Positions 5,443 through 7,208 of a stretch of 7,208 nt of DNA are shown piece by piece. Below the pieces are notes generated by a model. The model had not been told where the DNA came from. It saw only the letters and a list, made by a program, of their open reading frames with translations, and made no database searches. Position 1 is the stretch's first letter, and each line of letters starts with the position of its first letter. A program made the position numbers and the translations under genes. The stretch covers positions 1-7,208 of the forward strand of contig DBXX01000024.1 in assembly GCA_002309675.1 (NCBI GenBank), given 5' to 3'. Source of the DNA: Lachnospiraceae bacterium UBA1201 (GTDB lineage Bacteria; Bacillota; Clostridia; Lachnospirales; Lachnospiraceae).

Positions 5443-6660
5443 TTACTTTTCTGCTTTAAACAAACACTTTAAGAAGTTGTAGAATACCGGGATGCCGACG
5501 CTTCCGTCATGCCCCCCTTCCGGTACGCTCAGCCAGATATGGTCGGTGCCGTTTTTCGCAAACAGTTCATGATACTGCTGGGGAAATGTCCCGACCACAA
5601 AATCTTTCGTTCCTCCGGCCACGATCAGCACATGCGGCGCCGCCTCCGGTGCGAATTTGAATTCGTCTTCACTCATGCAGCCTTCATGTACCATGAACAT
5701 ATCCTTACCCGGAACCACACCCGGAGCCGGTGAGGACGCTGCCACATAACCGAACAGATCCGGACGCATGATGGAGATGTAGAGTGACTCACGGCCGCCC
5801 ATGGAGAAGCCGCCGATCGCCGTATTCTCAAAACCGGTCAGAACCGGATAGTTTCCTTCGATATAAGGCATCAGGCTGTCGGTCAGATCATCCAGGAACG
5901 CATCGTAGAACGGTGTCTCCTCGGCTGTGATCGCCGTGCAGTTTGCCTTATCTTTGTTGGTATACATGAAGGTGAAGACCATGATCATAGGCTTCGCCTC
6001 ACCGCTTAAGATCAGATTCGATGCCATTTCCGGCAGGGCAAATCCTTTCAGCATGGAGCTTTCATCACCCGTGATGCCGTGATTTACATAGAATACCGGG
6101 TACTTATTTTCCGGCGAATAGTTCGGAGGCAGCCAGACATAGGCACCTTTTGCCTTCTCCGCCTTCTTCGAATAGTACTGAATGTGCTCGAGTTTTCCTG
6201 CATCGTTCTTCTGCACATCCTCCGGCACTTCTCTCACAAAATTCTTGCGTACATAGGCCATATAATTCTCGTATTTCATAGCATCCTCCGTGGTCGTTTC
6301 GTTTGCAGTGGTCTCTTCCCCTGCCGTTGTATCTTCTTCTGTCGTGATCTCTTCTGTTGTCGGAACTTCGGTCGTAGGCTCTGCAGTCGTAGCTTCCGCA
6401 GTCGTGGGCTCCTGCACCGCCGTGACTTCTTCGGTTTCCGGCGCCGCCGTAGCTTCCGCTTCGGTCGGTATAGCAGTCGTCACCGGTACGGCCTCAGTCA
6501 CCGCCGCCGGCGTCGTCTCCTCCTGCTTATTCTTCGGTCGTTCTCCCAGGATCATCGGTATCAGGAAAGCTCCTGCTACTAAAACCGCCGCCAGCACGAT
6601 ACATACGATCAGTGGCGTACTGATATGCGGATCCCGGTCGTCATCACTAAAACTCATCAT
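5443..6660 (-). CDS. Membrane-anchored esterase of the feruloyl esterase/esterase D family
   Basis: This 405-residue protein has a short acidic N-terminus, one hydrophobic anchor helix (about residues 16-38), a Thr/Glu/Ala/Pro linker (about 47-126), and an alpha/beta-hydrolase domain (about 128-405). The hydrolase has a likely oxyanion motif NHG at 193-195, nucleophile Ser286 in GFSMGG, probable acid Asp353 in GGTKD, and His384 in EGGHD. Order and spacing match the PF00756 family, which includes the feruloyl esterase domains of xylanases and S-formylglutathione hydrolase. The anchor plus linker suggests a catalytic domain displayed outside the cell, where it could remove acyl or feruloyl groups from polysaccharides; the substrate is an inference. 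No signal-peptidase site or lipobox is evident. The ATG at 6658-6660 is followed by a second ATG codon, and GGAG (6668-6671) lies seven bases before the first. The gene follows the small membrane protein gene by 14 bases, indicating co-transcription. Confidence 0.87.
   Translation of the reverse strand: MMSFSDDDRDPHISTPLIVCIVLAAVLVAGAFLIPMILGERPKNKQEETTPAAVTEAVPVTTAIPTEAEATAAPETEEVTAVQEPTTAEATTAEPTTEVPTTEEITTEEDTTAGEETTANETTTEDAMKYENYMAYVRKNFVREVPEDVQKNDAGKLEHIQYYSKKAEKAKGAYVWLPPNYSPENKYPVFYVNHGITGDESSMLKGFALPEMASNLILSGEAKPMIMVFTFMYTNKDKANCTAITAEETPFYDAFLDDLTDSLMPYIEGNYPVLTGFENTAIGGFSMGGRESLYISIMRPDLFGYVAASSPAPGVVPGKDMFMVHEGCMSEDEFKFAPEAAPHVLIVAGGTKDFVVGTFPQQYHELFAKNGTDHIWLSVPEGGHDGSVGIPVFYNFLKCLFKAEK
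6283..6522 (-). repeat. Thr/Glu-rich linker-coding low-complexity repeat
   Basis: This tract encodes esterase residues 47-126. Degenerate units such as TTAEPTTEVPTTEE recur, and at DNA level the plus strand shows repeated GTCGT/GTAGC-type words. Such stretches are typical extracellular spacers between a membrane anchor and a surface enzyme. They can expand or contract by slippage or recombination. Confidence 0.7.
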
Positions 6661-6674
6661 TTTCCGTCTCCATT

Positions 6675-7112
6675 CTATTGGTTATTTTTTCTATTCCACC
6701 ATCTGCATACCAGATCGATCGCGGAAAAAAGGACCGAATACAAGGCAAATGCAAATGCGAGCACAAGGTACTCAAAGCCGTTGAGCATCCGCCCCGTACC
6801 CTGTTTAACGATCCAGTTGCCATGGTTCACCATGTGGACGATCGGGAATGCGAAAAGCGCGCTGACCGCCAGCCAGACGCCCTTCTCCAGAACGACCTGC
6901 TGAAGCGTCAACTCCGACGCCCGCGAGCCGCTATGGTTCCGAAAGTACAGGTAGATCACGACGATCATGGCCAAAAACAGGACCCATGTTAACAGTTCCG
7001 ATGTGGAATTATCATTCTTCTTTTCTTTCATATAATCAGCCGCTGTCAATAAACCCCATAACAGGATGTTTACGATCACCGTAAACACAGCCATCTTTTT
7101 ATATCCGCTCAT
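6675..7112 (-). CDS. Small four-helix membrane protein, unknown function
   Basis: I do not recognise this 145-residue protein. It shows four hydrophobic segments, at about residues 5-24, 40-57, 76-94 and 112-131. The first loop is charged (YMKEKKNDN), the second is also polar (FRNHSGSRASE), and the C-terminus is basic (CRWWNRKNNQ). No catalytic motif is visible. I chose the ATG at 7110-7112 because GAGGTG (7118-7123) lies five bases upstream. A GTG two codons earlier (7116-7118) overlaps that ribosome binding site and is unlikely to be the start. The gene ends 14 bases before the esterase, so the two are probably made together. It might assist an envelope process, but that is only positional inference. 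Confidence 0.75.
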   Translation of the reverse strand: MSGYKKMAVFTVIVNILLWGLLTAADYMKEKKNDNSTSELLTWVLFLAMIVVIYLYFRNHSGSRASELTLQQVVLEKGVWLAVSALFAFPIVHMVNHGNWIVKQGTGRMLNGFEYLVLAFAFALYSVLFSAIDLVCRWWNRKNNQ

Positions 7113-7157
7113 ATGCACACCTCATTTACGGCCGGGTCCGTTCCCCGTTCCGTAATG

Positions 7158-7208
7158 TCACAGCGCCATCCGATAGATCGCCAATATGTCCTCGTAGCTA
7201 AGCGGACG
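7158..7208 (-). CDS. C-terminal end of an unidentified upstream gene (partial)
   Basis: Read leftward from the window edge, an open frame encodes RPLSYEDILAIYRMAL and stops with TGA at 7158-7160. The mix of hydrophobic and charged residues looks like a real amphipathic C-terminus. It lies 45 bases before the next ATG, a spacing like that of the other genes in this cluster. A second frame is also open and would end overlapping the next ATG. Only 16 codons are visible, so no product can be named and the frame choice is provisional. Confidence 0.45.
   Translation of the reverse strand, partial: RPLSYEDILAIYRMAL

Noticed and set aside
6079..6784. Plus-strand Arg/Phe-rich and Val/Ser-rich open frames opposite the esterase linker
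   Set aside because: These are low-complexity shadows of the Thr/Glu repeat in other frames.
7116..7118. GTG start for the small membrane protein
   Set aside because: It overlaps its own Shine-Dalgarno sequence; the ATG six bases downstream has correct spacing.
7110..7207. Alternative frame of the upstream partial gene ending in an ATGA overlap with the membrane protein start
   Set aside because: It is open to the window edge, but its Arg/Trp/Cys-rich translation looks less protein-like than the frame stopping at 7158. The case is not settled by so few codons.

Overview
The window reads as ordinary chromosomal sequence from a low- to mid-GC Firmicute, most likely a clostridial (Lachnospiraceae-like) bacterium. 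This assignment is an inference. It rests on strong GGAGG-type ribosome binding sites, consensus sigma-A promoters, a YhaO/YhaN-type (SbcD/SbcC-like) pair whose ATPase has a membrane hinge, and a Thr/Glu-rich tethered esterase. No mobile element, CRISPR array, tRNA or rRNA was seen. Every convincing gene lies on the minus strand, so transcription runs from right to left.

In transcription order, positions 7208-4372 hold one closely packed gene cluster. It starts with the last codons of an unidentified gene (stop at 7158). Next come a small four-helix membrane protein (6675-7112), a membrane-anchored alpha/beta-hydrolase esterase with a long Thr/Glu linker (5443-6660), and a bacterial-type poly(ADP-ribose) glycohydrolase-like protein with a histone-H1-like Lys/Ala tail (4372-5406). 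The gaps are 45, 14 and 36 bases, and each start has a Shine-Dalgarno site, so these genes are probably co-transcribed.

The 350-base gap 4022-4371 is the most informative non-coding stretch. It holds a near-perfect sigma-A promoter (TTGACA, 17-base spacer, TGCTACAAT) firing leftward. About 115 bases later there is a strong intrinsic terminator whose hairpin is fully paired only in the leftward transcript. Together these define a stand-alone small RNA of unknown family. A second, weaker promoter follows the terminator and should drive the next two genes independently.

Positions 4021-62 hold that two-gene operon: an SbcD/YhaO-like metallophosphoesterase nuclease, then 21 bases later an SbcC/YhaN-like ABC ATPase. 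In the ATPase the coiled-coil apex carries two transmembrane helices and no zinc hook. The pair should form a membrane-linked DNA end-processing complex. A strong intrinsic terminator at 19-52 closes the operon. The PARG-like protein next door makes a DNA-damage theme plausible, but the terminator and promoters between them show separate transcription units.
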